DNA from: Malachius bipustulatus
Lineage: Eukaryota > Arthropoda > Insecta > Coleoptera > Melyridae
Length of the DNA: 64,000 nt
Reading direction: 5' to 3'
NCBI GenBank assembly: GCA_910589415.1
Contig: OU342630.1
Span: 51,492,012 to 51,556,011 of the forward strand
Part shown: piece by piece, positions 1 through 11,118 of the stretch
How the letters are laid out: every line of letters begins with the position of its first letter
How positions within the stretch are numbered: position 1 is the first letter of the stretch
Notes under the pieces: generated by a model
What the model was told of the DNA's origin: nothing
The model's database searches: none
What the model saw: the letters and a program-made list of their open reading frames with translations, nothing else
Program-made: the position numbers and the translations under genes

Positions 1-226
1 CTCCCAATTATTATGAAAGTTTCAAAATGGGCCGTGTAAGTGTAATTTCAAAATTTCTTTAGCATCTAATTTTTTCACATCTTTGAAAAATCTCATAAAA
101 AAACTATGAAAAGAAAATATATTTTTATCTCAATAAAATCAATATTATTATTATTATTAACTATCGATTCATGGGTATAGGTATCGTATATGTATGTGGT
201 CGTGTGAGTCTTACAGGCAGTATTAT

Positions 227-417
227 AAAGGCTCATTAAGTTAACGGGAAGATTTCTGGAGCCGTTTCTAGAAAAAGTAGCCATTGGCCATAGGTGGAAA
301 ATATAGCAATTCAGTGACTCTTGGCATGAAAGGGATTACAAAAATGTTAATAAAAGTAATTTGACGTCGATATTAGCGTTGTATCAGAAATATTCCCGTT
401 AGTTTAATGAGCCTTTA
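227..417. mobile_element. Small hairpin MITE
   Basis: Positions 228-258 (starting AAAGGCTCATTAA) and 385-416 (ending TTTAATGAGCCTTT) are imperfect inverted repeats of about 31 bp enclosing roughly 125 bp. The element has no coding capacity. The arrangement is that of a miniature inverted-repeat transposable element (MITE). I cannot define a target-site duplication or assign a superfamily. Confidence 0.6.
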
Positions 418-690
418 GAATACTGATGGCTGCGCCAGAGTCTGGAATAAATTCAGTATTTGTAAAATAATTAACTTTCGAGACAAATCCAAAATTTTCG
501 AAAGTACGGAAAACACTCGATTTTAGTTTTAAATTGTCGTCACCTTTTTTCATACAACCCCCTCAACGGGGGTGATTGATTACCCCTCTTAAACTTTCAA
601 ACAAGAAAGCAACTTGAACAGAAACCATGAAATTCTTGGATTTTGAAGGTCAATTTTCATAATTTCTTTGCAAAATGAAAATTTTAATTA

Positions 691-821
691 CAAAGGCTAC
701 ATTACCTGCATGCATACTGATACAAACGAGAATCGTATATTATTAGCCTTATAAAATAATATATTTCCGTGATAAATTTCATTTATCATACCTATCATGC
801 AGGTTATAATGTAACCTTTTG
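691..821. repeat. Short foldback repeat
   Basis: Positions 692-712 (AAGGCTACATTACCTGCATG) and 797-820 (CATGCAGGTTATAATG...) are inverted copies with a small insertion, separated by about 85 AT-rich bases. It could be a decayed MITE or a chance-favoured AT-rich hairpin. The 20-base match makes chance unlikely. Confidence 0.45.
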
Positions 822-2691
822 TAGTAGATATTTAAATTTTACAACTAAAGCTCTCGCATAAAAGTAATACAAAAATATAAATATTGCTGAATAGAGCATT
901 TAATTACGTATCAAATGACATATCCACATATAAACCGACCCCGTTTAGGTATACATTTGAAAATTCCAGAGGGGAACTACCCCTTCTAAGGGGTGCAAGA
1001 TTAATAGGAGGGGGCTGCAAAAAATTGAAAACAATAATAGAGGAGTTTTTGGATTTAGAGTCACATTTTATAAAAATGATTAGCCCAAGTTGTATCTTAT
1101 TTTTTGTCACTAATATGTAAACTATGTAAAATTTTCAGATTTTAATATTTTATGTTGCGGTATTCTGTGATAAAGCAGATGGTATTTACACGGGATTAAA
1201 TGGGCAGTGTATCGTGACTCGTGACTATGAATATTACTTGAAAGATTACAAATAAATAGTAGGTACCTATGATGTAAGTCTACCTGTTTTCTTCATTTCT
1301 CAATAGAATCTCTTTCAATTGGCAATATTATTTAAAGAAAATTTGGTTCCAAATGAAAAAAGAGGCAGAAAACGCCTCTTAAGGTTCCCTAAAAGGACCT
1401 TTGTTTTTATAAATTTCTTTTATCAGTCAAATATTTAATAATTGAGTTCCAGCTACCTACTTATCGCATCAACAAGCACGCGCAAATCTTCCTAGCCTTT
1501 ACATCTTTCAATAGATAAGTTTCAGTATTATAAGTAAAAAATAGGTAGGTACATACTTACACTTAAAATGTCTACAAAAATCTTACAATCATGTACCTTT
1601 TGTTAGCTTTCAAATTGATTTTTTATTCAGATAATACTGAAATGAAAGCTCGGCAATAATTGTACAGATCTAATAATGATATTTTTGACAGTTCAATTAT
1701 TCGGCTTAACTTAATTTTAGTGAGTAATTTAGATGGATGTTCCGTGTGTATTTTAAGTTCCAGTTCATTATGTTTCACTTATACGTACCTAAAAGTCCAA
1801 TTTTTTTTTAATACTCATTTCATTACGTTACCTTAAGCCGTAAGTAGGTACCCTAAACATACTAAATAATGAAAGGTTGACTTACATTTTGGAATAGTTT
1901 TCTTCAAAATTTTTTATTTCATTGTAATTTTGTTGGGAATTAATACGAAATTGACTACATTTAGATATGTTTATCTGTGTATATTTATTTAAAATTTTAC
2001 TAGGGACGGTTTAAAGAATGTTTTATCTCGTGTCTAACTCATCGAAAGAGAGAACATATTAATTTATTACGCGAATAATAAAATGTAGATAGGTAGGTAG
2101 GTGCACATAAATTAATAAACCACCAATAAAAAATTGTAGGTACATACCTACTTACTTATTCTACTTGGGTATTATGATTTTACGTTGCAACGCTTGATAA
2201 TAATTATTGTACCTACTAAAGAATTTAAAAAGTAAAGAAAACGCGTATAGGTAGATAGTAGAGGTAAGTATGCCTACCTATTAAAATAATGTAATTTTAA
2301 TTGTTTCCAGTTGTTCTATAAGTAGGTATTAATAATTGAAAAAAAGATTTCACATTTTGTCTTGATTTGAGCATAGTTCACGTTATGTTTTATAATTTTT
2401 TCTGTGATTTAACAATAGTAATTTAAAAACAACTAAAATTATTTAAAAATAGTATGGTTAAAAAGTAAAAATGGTTCAAGGAATACAATATCATTATAGT
2501 CATGAAACTGCTCGTCAAAAAACATCGTACTACTCTTCGTCAAAAAGCGAGAGAATAAGCTACCTATAGTTGTCTAGACCGCCGGGGGAAGCTCCGGAGG
2601 AACGATTCCTACGAACTCGAGAACGCCAAGGTCAAATATGGATTTATTGAATCCCAGCGATATACGTTATGATGGTTGTACGCAGAGCGAT

Positions 2692-2973
2692 AAGTGAGGA
2701 CCAGCTGCGTTGCCGAGTCTCCGGTCCTCACTTCTACTGTAGTCCGTTTAACGACTATACACGTATTCAGAATATACATCTTACCGGCACGCCACCCACG
2801 GTCCTCCTCTGAACTAAAATATACAAATTTTACCGTATCATTCATCAAGTGAGGTCCAGTCAATTATGTCTAATTTGCATTTTACAGGCCCGTAACAGTC
2901 ACTGTGGAAGATCTGAAGGAGTTTACAAAGTGGGGTCCGTATATTGGACCTCACTTTGTCGCGGACCTCACTT
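2692..2973. repeat. Cluster of AAGTGAGGTCC / GGACCTCACTT inverted motifs
   Basis: The motif AAGTGAGG(A/T)CC or its complement occurs at 2692-2702, 2723-2733, 2847-2857, about 2928-2938 (AAGTGGGGTCC), 2946-2956 and 2963-2973. Two pairs are arranged as palindromes: 2692-2733 with a 20-base spacer, and 2927-2957. No gene spans them convincingly. They may be the eroded ends of nested foldback elements or a block of binding sites. Confidence 0.5.
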
Positions 2974-3018
2974 CAACCGTATTTTTTGTGTGGATGGAGC
3001 TCACAGTGATAGAAAGGA

Positions 3019-3055
3019 ATATATATATATATATATATATAAATATATATATATA
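3019..3055. repeat. (AT)n microsatellite
   Basis: An uninterrupted run of alternating A and T, with one AAA interruption near 3041, forms a simple dinucleotide repeat. Confidence 0.9.
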
Positions 3056-3067
3056 GATCTTTATATC

Positions 3068-3316
3068 CTTCCTGAGCCAGTCGAAATTTCATACCATCCT
3101 GAACCATGGCTTAAATAAGCAGTTGGAGCCCGTCTCTCGGCGTATATTTATTTGTCATTATTATAATATCATATTTTTGAACATATACGTCACGAAAAAA
3201 GAAATTTATTTTTTATTATTTTATACAAAAAAAACCGTACCATCCTGAACCATCATACTTGTGCTGAGCTGAACCACTGTATATATTTTAGATGGTTCAT
3301 ACAATTCTGAACCACG
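3068..3316. repeat. CATCCTGAACCAT motif cluster 1
   Basis: Copies or near-copies of ATCCTGAACCAT lie at about 3068 (CCTGAGCCA), 3093-3107, 3238-3253 and 3305-3315. The complement GGTTCA lies near 3294. The same motif in both orientations fills 14,065-14,395, so the two clusters are probably fragments of one repeat family. Confidence 0.5.
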
Positions 3317-3416
3317 TCTTTTCTCACAACTGCCTATTCACTTTTTTTGTAAAACGCATGTTCATGTCGCTCGAAAAACTACTTACCCCATTTTAAAAAT
3401 TAAAAAAGGTAAATAT

Positions 3417-3697
3417 TTACATCCACGTATCCTAAGCTTCATCAATTTTTTCGGGATCGAGGAGCGAAATAGGGATGCTGGGTGGGTAAGAAGCTAAAAA
3501 CTACTATTGCAAACTAATATATTAAGGTCACAACTAAGGCCTCTTTGACTATATTTCTATTTTTTTCTTCATTTTCAGGGCAAGGAATATCCTCGAGATT
3601 AACAGTAGCACGATTATTATTTTGAATTTTGCATTTATTTTTCATTTGAATTCCAAAAAGCGTGACATTAATCCCTGTATTCTGGATGCGATATGAG
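3417..3697 (+). repeat. Left copy of a ~285-bp inverted repeat pair
   Basis: This block is repeated in reverse complement at 8769-9064. Shared landmarks, read from the left copy, are CATCAATTTTTTCGGGATCG, AAGGCCTCTTTGACTA, GATTATTATTTTGAATTTTG and TCCAAAAAGCGTGACATT. The copies have many substitutions and small indels. They flank a 5-kb block made almost entirely of other repeats. The left copy continues into an A-rich tract near 3840. Confidence 0.65.
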
Positions 3698-4027
3698 AAA
3701 GCGGATATAATGCAGGTCCTGCTCCGTAGGCTTCGAAGCAGTTCGCATTGTCGTCAAGTTGTTACTTCCGAGACTCGACGTATAGTTATTCACAATTCTC
3801 GCCATGACCGTACTCTGAAAACCTATTTTTAGTGCCGTTTTTTTTTTTTTGGCTAACCATGCATTTGCAAAGCAAATGAATACCTTCCTGGTGTTACTAT
3901 AGATATATTCTCCACCCCTAAAATAGATATAAATAAAGGAGCACAAACCATCGAGTTTGGAACTTAATTAGCACATAATAAGCAGATAATTCTGATGCAG
4001 TTCATTTTTAATATTCCCGGAGTGGGA

Positions 4028-4045
4028 GGGGGGGGGGGGGCGGGA
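4028..4045 (+). repeat. Poly-G run
   Basis: Thirteen consecutive Gs (4028-4040) are preceded by GGGA and followed by CGGGAG. This is extreme for such AT-rich DNA, could fold as a G-quadruplex, and is prone to length error. Confidence 0.7.
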
Positions 4046-4342
4046 GTGCAGCTCAACGCAGCTAACAAACTGAACTATCTGAACTCAAAAAGTGTTTCCC
4101 AACACGGCTCATTTGAAATTGTTTTTTCAAAGAAAGTGTTCTAACCTGACCAGAACCTGACCGGTCAGATCATTGACGGGTTAAATATCTTTCCTTTGAA
4201 AAAATATTATCTAAGGGCCGGTTTTTCGTACGTCAGTTAAACATTTTGAGATAATTACTGATTTTAAATTGCAAATTTTGAAAATACGGCGAATATAATT
4301 TGTTATTTTGTTATTTTTTATTTAATTTTTGTTATTTTTTAA

Positions 4343-5099
4343 CTTTAACTTTGTTATTTCATGTGTCTCAAAAAAATTAAAAGTAGGGTTATGTAGGTGC
4401 TAAAAAAGACTTTTTTATACGTATAACAAAAATTTGAAAATAGATCAGTATACAGGGAAAACCAAAAATTTAATTTTTTTTCAATGGAACACCCTATATA
4501 TGAATTTATTTTTCGATTCCTCGTAAAATTCTAAGCATAATTTATATAACATACCGTATACCTAAATTCAATAGTTTCTGAAATATTCGCATTTGAAACT
4601 ATTGAAAAAACCGTGTGTATGACTACCAAATTGAAAACCTCGATCATCTAAAAGATTTGATACGGATTAAAATTAATAATTTAAATTAAAATAACCCAGA
4701 ATTCATAACAGATTCATTGGAGAAAATGCGAACAACCCTTATAAACCCTTATAAAATGTGTTGAAAAAAATGGAGGCCCAGTAGAGCATTTTATTGTTAG
4801 ATTTCTTGATTTGCAACAGGTGTTTTATAAAATATTTGATGATGTTTCAAATGCGAATATTTCAGAAGCCTTTGAATTTAGGTATACGGTATGTTATATA
4901 AGTTATGCTTAGAATTTTACGAGGAATCGAAAAATAAATTCATATATAGGGTGATCCATTGAAAAAAAAAAAAAATTTTTGGTTTTCCCTGTATACTGAT
5001 CTACTTTCAAATTTTTGTTACACGTATAAAAAAGTCTTTTTTAGCACCTACATAACCCCACTTTTAATTTTTTTGGGACACATGAAATAACAAAGTTAA
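4343..5099. mobile_element. Long foldback element with ~260-bp arms
   Basis: The left arm (4343-4605) and right arm (4842-5099) are near-perfect reverse complements. Landmarks include TTTGTTATTTCATGTGTCTC in the left arm and GACACATGAAATAACAAAG in the right, and the stretch around CCTCGTAAAATTCTAAGCAT. The loop is about 235 bp. The arms contain CACCCTATAT/TATAGGGTG motifs, related to the ACACCCTGTAT ends of other elements in the window. There is no transposase. This fits a foldback or long-TIR MITE. Confidence 0.8.
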
Positions 5100-5190
5100 A
5101 GGGGGGCGACATTATAATGAATCACCCTGTACAAAGTAATTTTTGCGAAAAAAAATTGGGGGAAAGTCTTAATAACGGAACACATTGTCC

Positions 5191-5390
5191 AGTCGGTAAA
5201 GTAAAAAATATAGCAAAAGTTCATAAAAAATCTTACCTAAGATTTTCTTTCAATAATTGGTAATGAACCGGTTATAGAACATAAATAGACAAAAATTAGT
5301 TCTGGGGGTGTGGGGCGTCCCCCCCTTCACCAAAAAAACCCATCCCTTTGGTTAAAAAAGTATTTTTTTTTGCTAGTAACTCGTTACCTA
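5191..5390 (+). repeat. Dispersed repeat, copy 1 (second copy at 10,923-11,118)
   Basis: This ~200-bp sequence begins AGTCGGTAAAGTAAAAAAT and contains GGTTATAGAACATAA, a C-rich run and a T-rich tail. It recurs in direct orientation at 10,923-11,118 with scattered differences. It is non-coding and of unknown class. Confidence 0.7.
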
Positions 5391-5509
5391 ATCGTTGGAA
5401 AATTAAAAAAAAATACGAATTAGAGAAAAGAAGCAGAAAGCTATTATAGAGTGATTCCAAAAAAAGGTATTTTGTAATTTTTTCGTATACTAAATTTTCT
5501 ATTTTTGAT

Positions 5510-6043
5510 GCAAAAGTGGCAGGTCTATCTGCATTCGTTACGAAGTTACAGGCCTAAGAAAATACTGTCTAGTAAATACCAGATTTAACTTTTAAAACCA
5601 CATAAAACTTATTTTATTGACCAAATCTTTAGTTTATCATGTGTTTAAAATGTCCTATTCCTTGCTGAATACAAGCTTATGCTCGGAGACCTATTGCAAA
5701 AGTAACAGTTTTCTCGTCTTTTTTCGCGTACCTATCTCTTGACCAGCTTGCTGAATACGATCAAATAATAATTTCTCTCTGGTATTTAGTTACAAACACC
5801 AATTCCGAAATATGCTGGTGCCGCATCCTTTTGAATCCTAATGCCATTTCGTATGAGCAGGGAAACCTCTACTAATGTTTATTTCGGTGACGTTTACTCA
5901 TGTCGTTACCATTACAATAAATTATTAGCCTAAACCACAACACATGTCTTTGTGTGGCTTACAAAGTTGAATCTTGTTATTTACTAGTCATCATTTTCTT
6001 AGACCTGTAACTTCGTAACGAGATAGACCTGTCACTTTTGGGT
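5510..6043. mobile_element. Foldback MITE with ~65-bp arms
   Basis: Positions 5510-5577 (AAGTGGCAGGTCTATCT..., GTTACGAAGTTACAGGCC) and 5979-6043 (ACCTGTAACTTCGTAACG..., GATAGACCTGTCACTTTT) are inverted copies. About 400 bp of non-coding DNA lies between them. Confidence 0.75.
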
Positions 6044-6120
6044 TTTTTGGGCTGAAAATTAAGCCTAAGTACTATATGCTCAAAAATTTTGAACATAACG
6101 ATACGGGACACCCTGTACTG

Positions 6121-6896
6121 TACCTATCTTTCTACAGAGTGGATCAATAATTCTGAATTTTTGTATACTTACAGGTTTTCTATTTGATAACTCGTATGTG
6201 GAAAAATTGTGGGTATATGCCAGATTAAATTGCTATAAAGTACCCATACTTTCAAAATTTTGATAGGACGCGCACCGCATCATCATCAAATTTTTTCCCC
6301 AAAATGTTGTTTTTATCCTAGATACAGGGTGCTGAAAAACTTGTTTTGTAAATGACACTTGAAACACGCTGTATCTCGGTTAAAAAACATTTTCGAAACG
6401 AAATTTATTTGAGCTTTCTTGATCTTTTAGCTTTATCTAAAAGCCCTTCAATTTAGGGTACTTATCTTAGACGATTAAATTAAAATATGATTAATAAAAA
6501 AATGTTATTAAAAAAGCTTCACTTGAATTTTTATCGAAATCAGTGGATAGGAAATAAAAAAAAAATAAACTTTCTTCGTATTCCAGCTTTATCTACAAGC
6601 CTCAAAATTCATGGGACTTATCTTAAACTAATAAAAAAATAAAAAATGTTTAAAACGCTACAATTGGTTTTTTATTGAAAACGGTTATTAAAAATTTTGA
6701 AAGTATTGCTTTTTTATAGCAATTAAATCTGGCATTCTGAAAAACGATAAAAAATAATTAAAAAACCGGTTCAGAAATTTTCAACGAGAAAAAAGCTGCC
6801 CTAAGCGGTGACCTCGGATTCTACTCCACTGGGCGGTGCTTCGGTTATACCTATAGAAATTTTCCCTTTATTGGTCCACTCTGTAAAAAGATAAAA
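6121..6896. mobile_element. Foldback element with nested inverted repeats
   Basis: The outer ends pair: 6123-6150 (TCTTTCTACAGAGTGGATCA) with 6868-6893 (TGGTCCACTCTGTAAAAAGA). An inner pair also matches: 6214-6262 (CCAGATTAAATTGCTATAAA) with 6683-6735 (TTTTATAGCAATTAAATCTGG). The interior holds ACACCCTGTATCTCGG-type repeats. No coding capacity is seen. Confidence 0.65.
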
Positions 6897-7020
6897 TAAA
6901 AACCAGTTTCGTAATAACGATACTTATATTAAACACCCTGTATCTCGGTTAAAAAGCATTTTCGGAAAAAAAATTATTTAAACTTTCTAAATATTTTAGC
7001 TTTATCTACACGTCCTCCAG
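6340..7020 (+). repeat. Direct repeats with a CTGTATCTCGGTTAAAA core
   Basis: About 100 bp at 6345-6450 (GCTGTATCTCGGTTAAAAAA, then AACTTTCTT and TTTAGCTTTATCTA) is repeated at 6930-7020. A partial third copy lies near 6560-6620. These belong to the same repeat vocabulary as the ACACCCTGTAT element ends. Confidence 0.55.
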
Positions 7021-7470
7021 TTTATTTTACTCTATTTAGAAACACATTTTTGTAGATTCAAAAATTCGCTTTGGAAAAGACACAAAAATGGTAAATGTTG
7101 AAAAAATAATATTATTTTTGTTTTGTTAATTCAATATAAACAATACAAACATATTCTTCTCATCCTTGAAAGCAATAATACACAACCTCAACTTGTTTAT
7201 TATCCTATAAGTCCTATTTTCCCGATGTCATAATAATTCTTCCCGCACTTTGTCCTGATTACTAACCGCCAATGTATTATTGCCATACCAGTTTATTATC
7301 GGGACTGACAAGAAGTGCCAGAGGAATTAAATAAATACTAGTCGGTAAAATTTAAAAAGAAATAATCCCTGCCAGGGTGAGAAATGGTATCTTATAAAGA
7401 CACTCCACCAACTGTCAATTAAATATCACTGTCATTATTTAAATCTTGGTGAAATCGTTTAAAATTGTAT

Positions 7471-7637
7471 TACAGATATTACGAAAAAATTATTTATTTT
7501 AATTAAACTTTACCGCCCTGCATCTCAAAAGTTAAGACTCTTAGGACATACGTTATTATGAAGTTTTCTTCTTAAAATGGACCCAAAAATCACCCCCTTA
7601 AATATTGACATTCAATTACATAACACCCTGTATACTG
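7471..7637 (+). repeat. ~170-bp dispersed repeat, copy 1 (second copy at 28,493-28,664)
   Basis: The block runs from TACAGATATTACGAAAAAA through TTAAGACTCTTAGGACATAC and AATGGACCCAAAAATCACCC to ACACCCTGTATAC. It recurs in the same orientation at 28,493-28,664, inside the LTR element, with only a few differences. It ends in the CACCCTGTAT motif. Confidence 0.8.
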
Positions 7638-7639
7638 TA

Positions 7640-8768
7640 ATGAAAAATTGGGTTCAGCTGTAAGAACCGGTGATTTCAAGTTTTCGGATCTAATTTGAAT
7701 ATTATGACAATTAAATTTATGGACTTGTAACAAATAAAAATTATTAGTAATTAATAATTATAAATGTAAAAAATAAATATATTTGAATTGTTTAAAAAAT
7801 GAGTGCATAAAAAAAAGTGAAGGGGAAGGATGTTGATAGCACGGGGATAATAATTAATTAATAAGAAATTTTGAAGAGTAGGTATCTGTCGAGAAAAAAG
7901 TAAAAGGACGAAAGAAATTATTTTGCAAGAACAAAAGGAAGCAGGAAAATAGAGGAGAAAAGAGATGTTTTAAACCAAGGAATAATATAAGCAACGAAAA
8001 GAAAATTTTTAAATTAAAGGAGCAGGTGAAAGAATCTTGACGAGTAAAAAATAGAAGAACACGTAAAATCATATTGGGAAAAGGAATTATTCAGAAAACT
8101 AGAAATTGGAAAAGGAGATGGTAGCTGTTGCTGTTATAGAAGAAGAGAAGAAGTAAGGTTTTTGATAAATAATAAAGAAGATATAGATACTACGAGCGTT
8201 GAAAAGAAGACATAATAAGTAGAAAGAAATTATATAGAAAATTAAAGCTATACAACAATAGCTGGTTAGAGAATAGAAGGAGAATTGGAGTAAATTTCCT
8301 GGAGAAAGGTGCAAGGAAGTTTGATGGTGGTAGGGTAGATAACACAAAATTGAATGTTATTTAATTCAAATTATTTATAGTTATTGATTTAAATTATTAG
8401 ATAGAAAATAGTCAGATTCAGAGCTCTAGGTAGGTTAGATTTTCCTTCATTTTGAAAAACAGTTTGTAAGTTACAAGTTATAAAAAAAATAATAATAATT
8501 TCAAACTAATTCTTCTACATTTTATTTTGATCAAACTTGGAAAATAGTACTGAAATATCTATCTGAACCCACCTGCGAAAGAGAGTTCCCTCATAGAATA
8601 ATTCAAATTTTTTGTTGATGGTATTACATTTAAAAAAAATAGAATTAATAATAATAAATAAGATAAGGGAGGAAAAAGGAATACCATAACAATACATATA
8701 TAAACATGCAAGGCGGCGGCAGATTCATCATCTGAACGCTCCAGTACCGGCATAAGTTCCCAAGCTCA
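7640..8768. other. Gene-free stretch with a purine-rich plus strand (7840-8340)
   Basis: Positions 7840-8340 are strongly A/G-rich on the plus strand. The minus-strand open frames here are T/C-rich artefacts made of F, L, S and Y residues. I see no family motif, intron or promoter. Confidence 0.5.
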
Positions 8769-9064
8769 CTCATAACGTATCCAGACTATAATAATAGTGA
8801 TCAAATGTCACGCTTTTTGGAATGCAAATGCAAAATAAATGCAAATGAAAAATAATAATCGTGCTACTGTTGATCTCGAAGATTTCCCTTGCCCTGAATG
8901 TGAAGAAAAAAATTGCAATTCGACCGTAGTGTCAAAGAGGCCTTAGTTCTGACCTTAATATTAGTTTGCAATGGCTATTATTTTAGATTCTTACCCACCC
9001 AGCACCCCTATTTCGCTCCTCGGTCCCGAAAAAATTGATGGAACTTAGGACACGCGGATGTAAT
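8769..9064 (-). repeat. Right copy of the ~285-bp inverted repeat pair
   Basis: This is the reverse complement of 3417-3697. Shared landmarks include AATGTCACGCTTTTTGGAAT, CAAAGAGGCCTTAGTT and CCCGAAAAAATTGATG. It directly adjoins the hairpin at 9079-9378. Confidence 0.65.
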
Positions 9065-9078
9065 AATTACCTACCTTG

Positions 9079-9378
9079 TTTTTTATGTCGTTCGGTATGA
9101 AAAAATAATGGAAAACAAAAACTAATAAACTTCAAAAAATAAATTTAAATTTTTTTTGTTCTTCTTTTAAAAGCAAAGACAACTTTTTGGACCGAATATC
9201 ATAGAGAAATTAAAAAAACTATAAGGCAAGCAGTATGACTTCATATTGACCTATTTCTGCGAAAAATTTTCTGTTTTTCTTTGAAAAAAATTAGAGTAAA
9301 AATTTTGGAATTTTTTTTTCTGAAGTTTATTAATTTTTGGTTTCAATTATTTTTTTCATATCGAACGACATAAAAAAA
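9079..9378. mobile_element. 300-bp hairpin element
   Basis: Positions 9079-9138 (TTTATGTCGTTCGGTATGAA) and 9314-9377 (TTCATATCGAACGACATAAA) are inverted arms of about 60 bp around a 175-bp centre. It is non-coding. Confidence 0.7.
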
Positions 9379-9409
9379 TAATATGGGTGAATATAAGAAA
9401 TTATGATAT

Positions 9410-9560
9410 GTCAAAAACTAGATTTCTAGAGTTTTCAGTTTTTTCAGGATATTTCCGAAAATACTGGCGATAGTATTTCAAAATTTTTTTCGTAAAATAC
9501 TCATCTAAAAATAGCGCAACTTTTCTGTAATTTAACCGAACTCGTATCTTTAATGGTTTA
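9410..9560 (+). repeat. Partial relative of the 58,032-59,081 foldback
   Basis: The stretch with TTTTTTCAGGATATTTCCG followed by GCGCAACTTTTCTGTAATTT and AACCGAACTC parallels the right arm at about 58,930-59,060 (GCGCATCTTTTCTCTAATTT, AACCGACCCTG). It is a short, diverged single arm. Confidence 0.4.
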
Positions 9561-10058
9561 TGATATCCCTGTAGAGGCCCTTTAAATAGTTCTAACCCTG
9601 ATGTATTATACCAATATCACTAACTGGATTGCATATTTTTAAGCAAAAACATGTAGTGATTTATAATAATTAAAATTAGGTAGGTTATGTAATAAATTTA
9701 TACAAGTGTTCAGAATGCCATTTGAGATAAAGAATTTAGTTTTTGGTTTTCTGTATGCAATTAAAATACTACATAAGAAGAAAAAATGTTTTTGTAAATA
9801 ACTTTGTAAGGAAGCTAATTAAATAAAAAAATGTAGGTATACCAGTTTTTTGTTTCAAGTGTCATACTGAATACTGATACTGAATAGGTACTTGTGTAAT
9901 TTTTTTCTTGATTATAAATCACCCTGGTGTATAACACCTAGACCTGTCCTGATTGAAATCAAAATCCGTACTAAATAAAATACAAAATTTAAACTGTCAT
10001 GAAGATAAACGCAAAAGTCAGTAGGTAGGTAAGTATAAAATGAACAAAAAGTAAAAAA
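9561..10058. other. AT-rich spacer without recognised features
   Basis: I see no open frame, family motif or strong repeat apart from TAGGTA-type simple motifs. Confidence 0.4.
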
Positions 10059-10059
10059 T

Positions 10060-10224
10060 ACAGTCTTAAAAAAAATTGGTTATTTAGGAAGAACGCGCGG
10101 GAAGAAGGACTTGAGGTTGCGTTGGAGAACTATTATACAGTCTTAAAAAAAATTGGTTATTTAGGAAGAACGAGCGGGAAGAACGAGCGGGAAGAAGAAC
10201 TTGAGGTTGCGTTGGAGAACTATT
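10060..10224 (+). repeat. Tandem duplication of an ~80-bp unit
   Basis: Unit 1 (10,060-10,133) begins ACAGTCTTAAAAAAAATTGG and ends with GCGTTGGAGAACTATTA. Unit 2 (10,134-10,224) repeats it almost perfectly and carries a further internal 10-bp duplication (GAACGAGCGG twice). The copies are so similar that the event must be recent. Confidence 0.85.
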
Positions 10225-10922
10225 ACAATATAATAATGATGCTCTTTCAAATGTGGAACCCTTAAAATATGGAATTATGTTGTAAACAGAAGTGATGGGT
10301 TATTCTGAAGTGCTAGACCGGTTCGTCCGCCGTGGCTGCAACACTTCTCTAGTTTAATTATTATTATTATAATGTTTACAATGTTTGTCTTTCAGAAAAA
10401 ATCCTACCGCCAGTGCGCCAGTATTCGACATCAAATCACACCCTGGATCCCAATATGTAATAATTTACGATACATAAATAGACTGGCGCTCCATACTTTA
10501 TTACCTTTATTTAGGTACCGTATAAAATGCTATATATAAATGCGATAAAATTTCAAATTAAAAAGAATAATAATAATTACCTACCTAATACCTTTACTAA
10601 TAAGAAAAAATTATAATTTTAAAAAACATTTTTCCGATTTAAAAATACATTATTTATAATTAAAAATAGGTAAAGAGGTAGGTAGTTACTTCATATCACT
10701 TCATAGCCGCCACTGCGGCAGGGATTGTTTTTTTTTTATTTAAATTGTTATGGAATATTCATTTGATTTATCAGACACTTCTGTGGCAATGAGCAATAAA
10801 CGCGGGAAAATAGGAATAAGAAAAACAAGATTCAATAGTGTATTGGTTTTTCAACCCCAACCCCAGTTCGGTTAGAGCTGATGGATGAGCCGACGAGTTA
10901 CTTTTCTATTATAGTATTATTA
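10225..10922. other. AT-rich spacer without recognised features
   Basis: I see no gene or clear repeat. Two GC-richer patches (near 10,318-10,340 and 10,403-10,430) carry no motif I recognise. Confidence 0.4.
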
Positions 10923-11118
10923 GCCCAGTCGGTAAAGTAAAAAATGTACCAAAATTTCATAAAAAATATTATCTAAGATTTTCCTTCAGTAACTGTTAGT
11001 GAAGAGGTTATAGAACATAAGTCCACAAAAATCAGTTCTGAGAGTGCAGCCCGTCCCTCCCCCCCCCTCAAAAAAAAGCTTTAGTAAAAAAATATTTTTT
11101 TTCTAATAACTGGTTATC
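10923..11118 (+). repeat. Dispersed repeat, copy 2 (first copy at 5191-5390)
   Basis: This direct-orientation copy begins CAGTCGGTAAAGTAAAAAAT and contains GTTATAGAACATAAG, a C-run near 11,058 and the same T-rich tail. Confidence 0.7.

Larger units (their letters stand above)
1..2600. other. AT-rich intergenic DNA without a recognisable gene
   Basis: Apart from two small hairpin elements (227-417 and 691-821) I see no coding signature here. The open frames are short, have no splice context and resemble no protein family I know. The stretch is rich in TAGGTA/TACCTA motifs, for example near 1543, 2090-2105 and 2268-2283, which recur throughout the window. Confidence 0.6.

Noticed and set aside
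884..1120. 78-codon frame on the plus strand overlapped by a 68-codon frame on the minus strand
   Set aside because: Complementary open frames in AT-rich DNA with no motif, no start context and no splice signals.
7854..8347. Open frames on the minus strand rich in Phe, Leu and Ser
   Set aside because: They arise from a purine-rich plus strand; their composition is that of low-complexity DNA rather than a protein.
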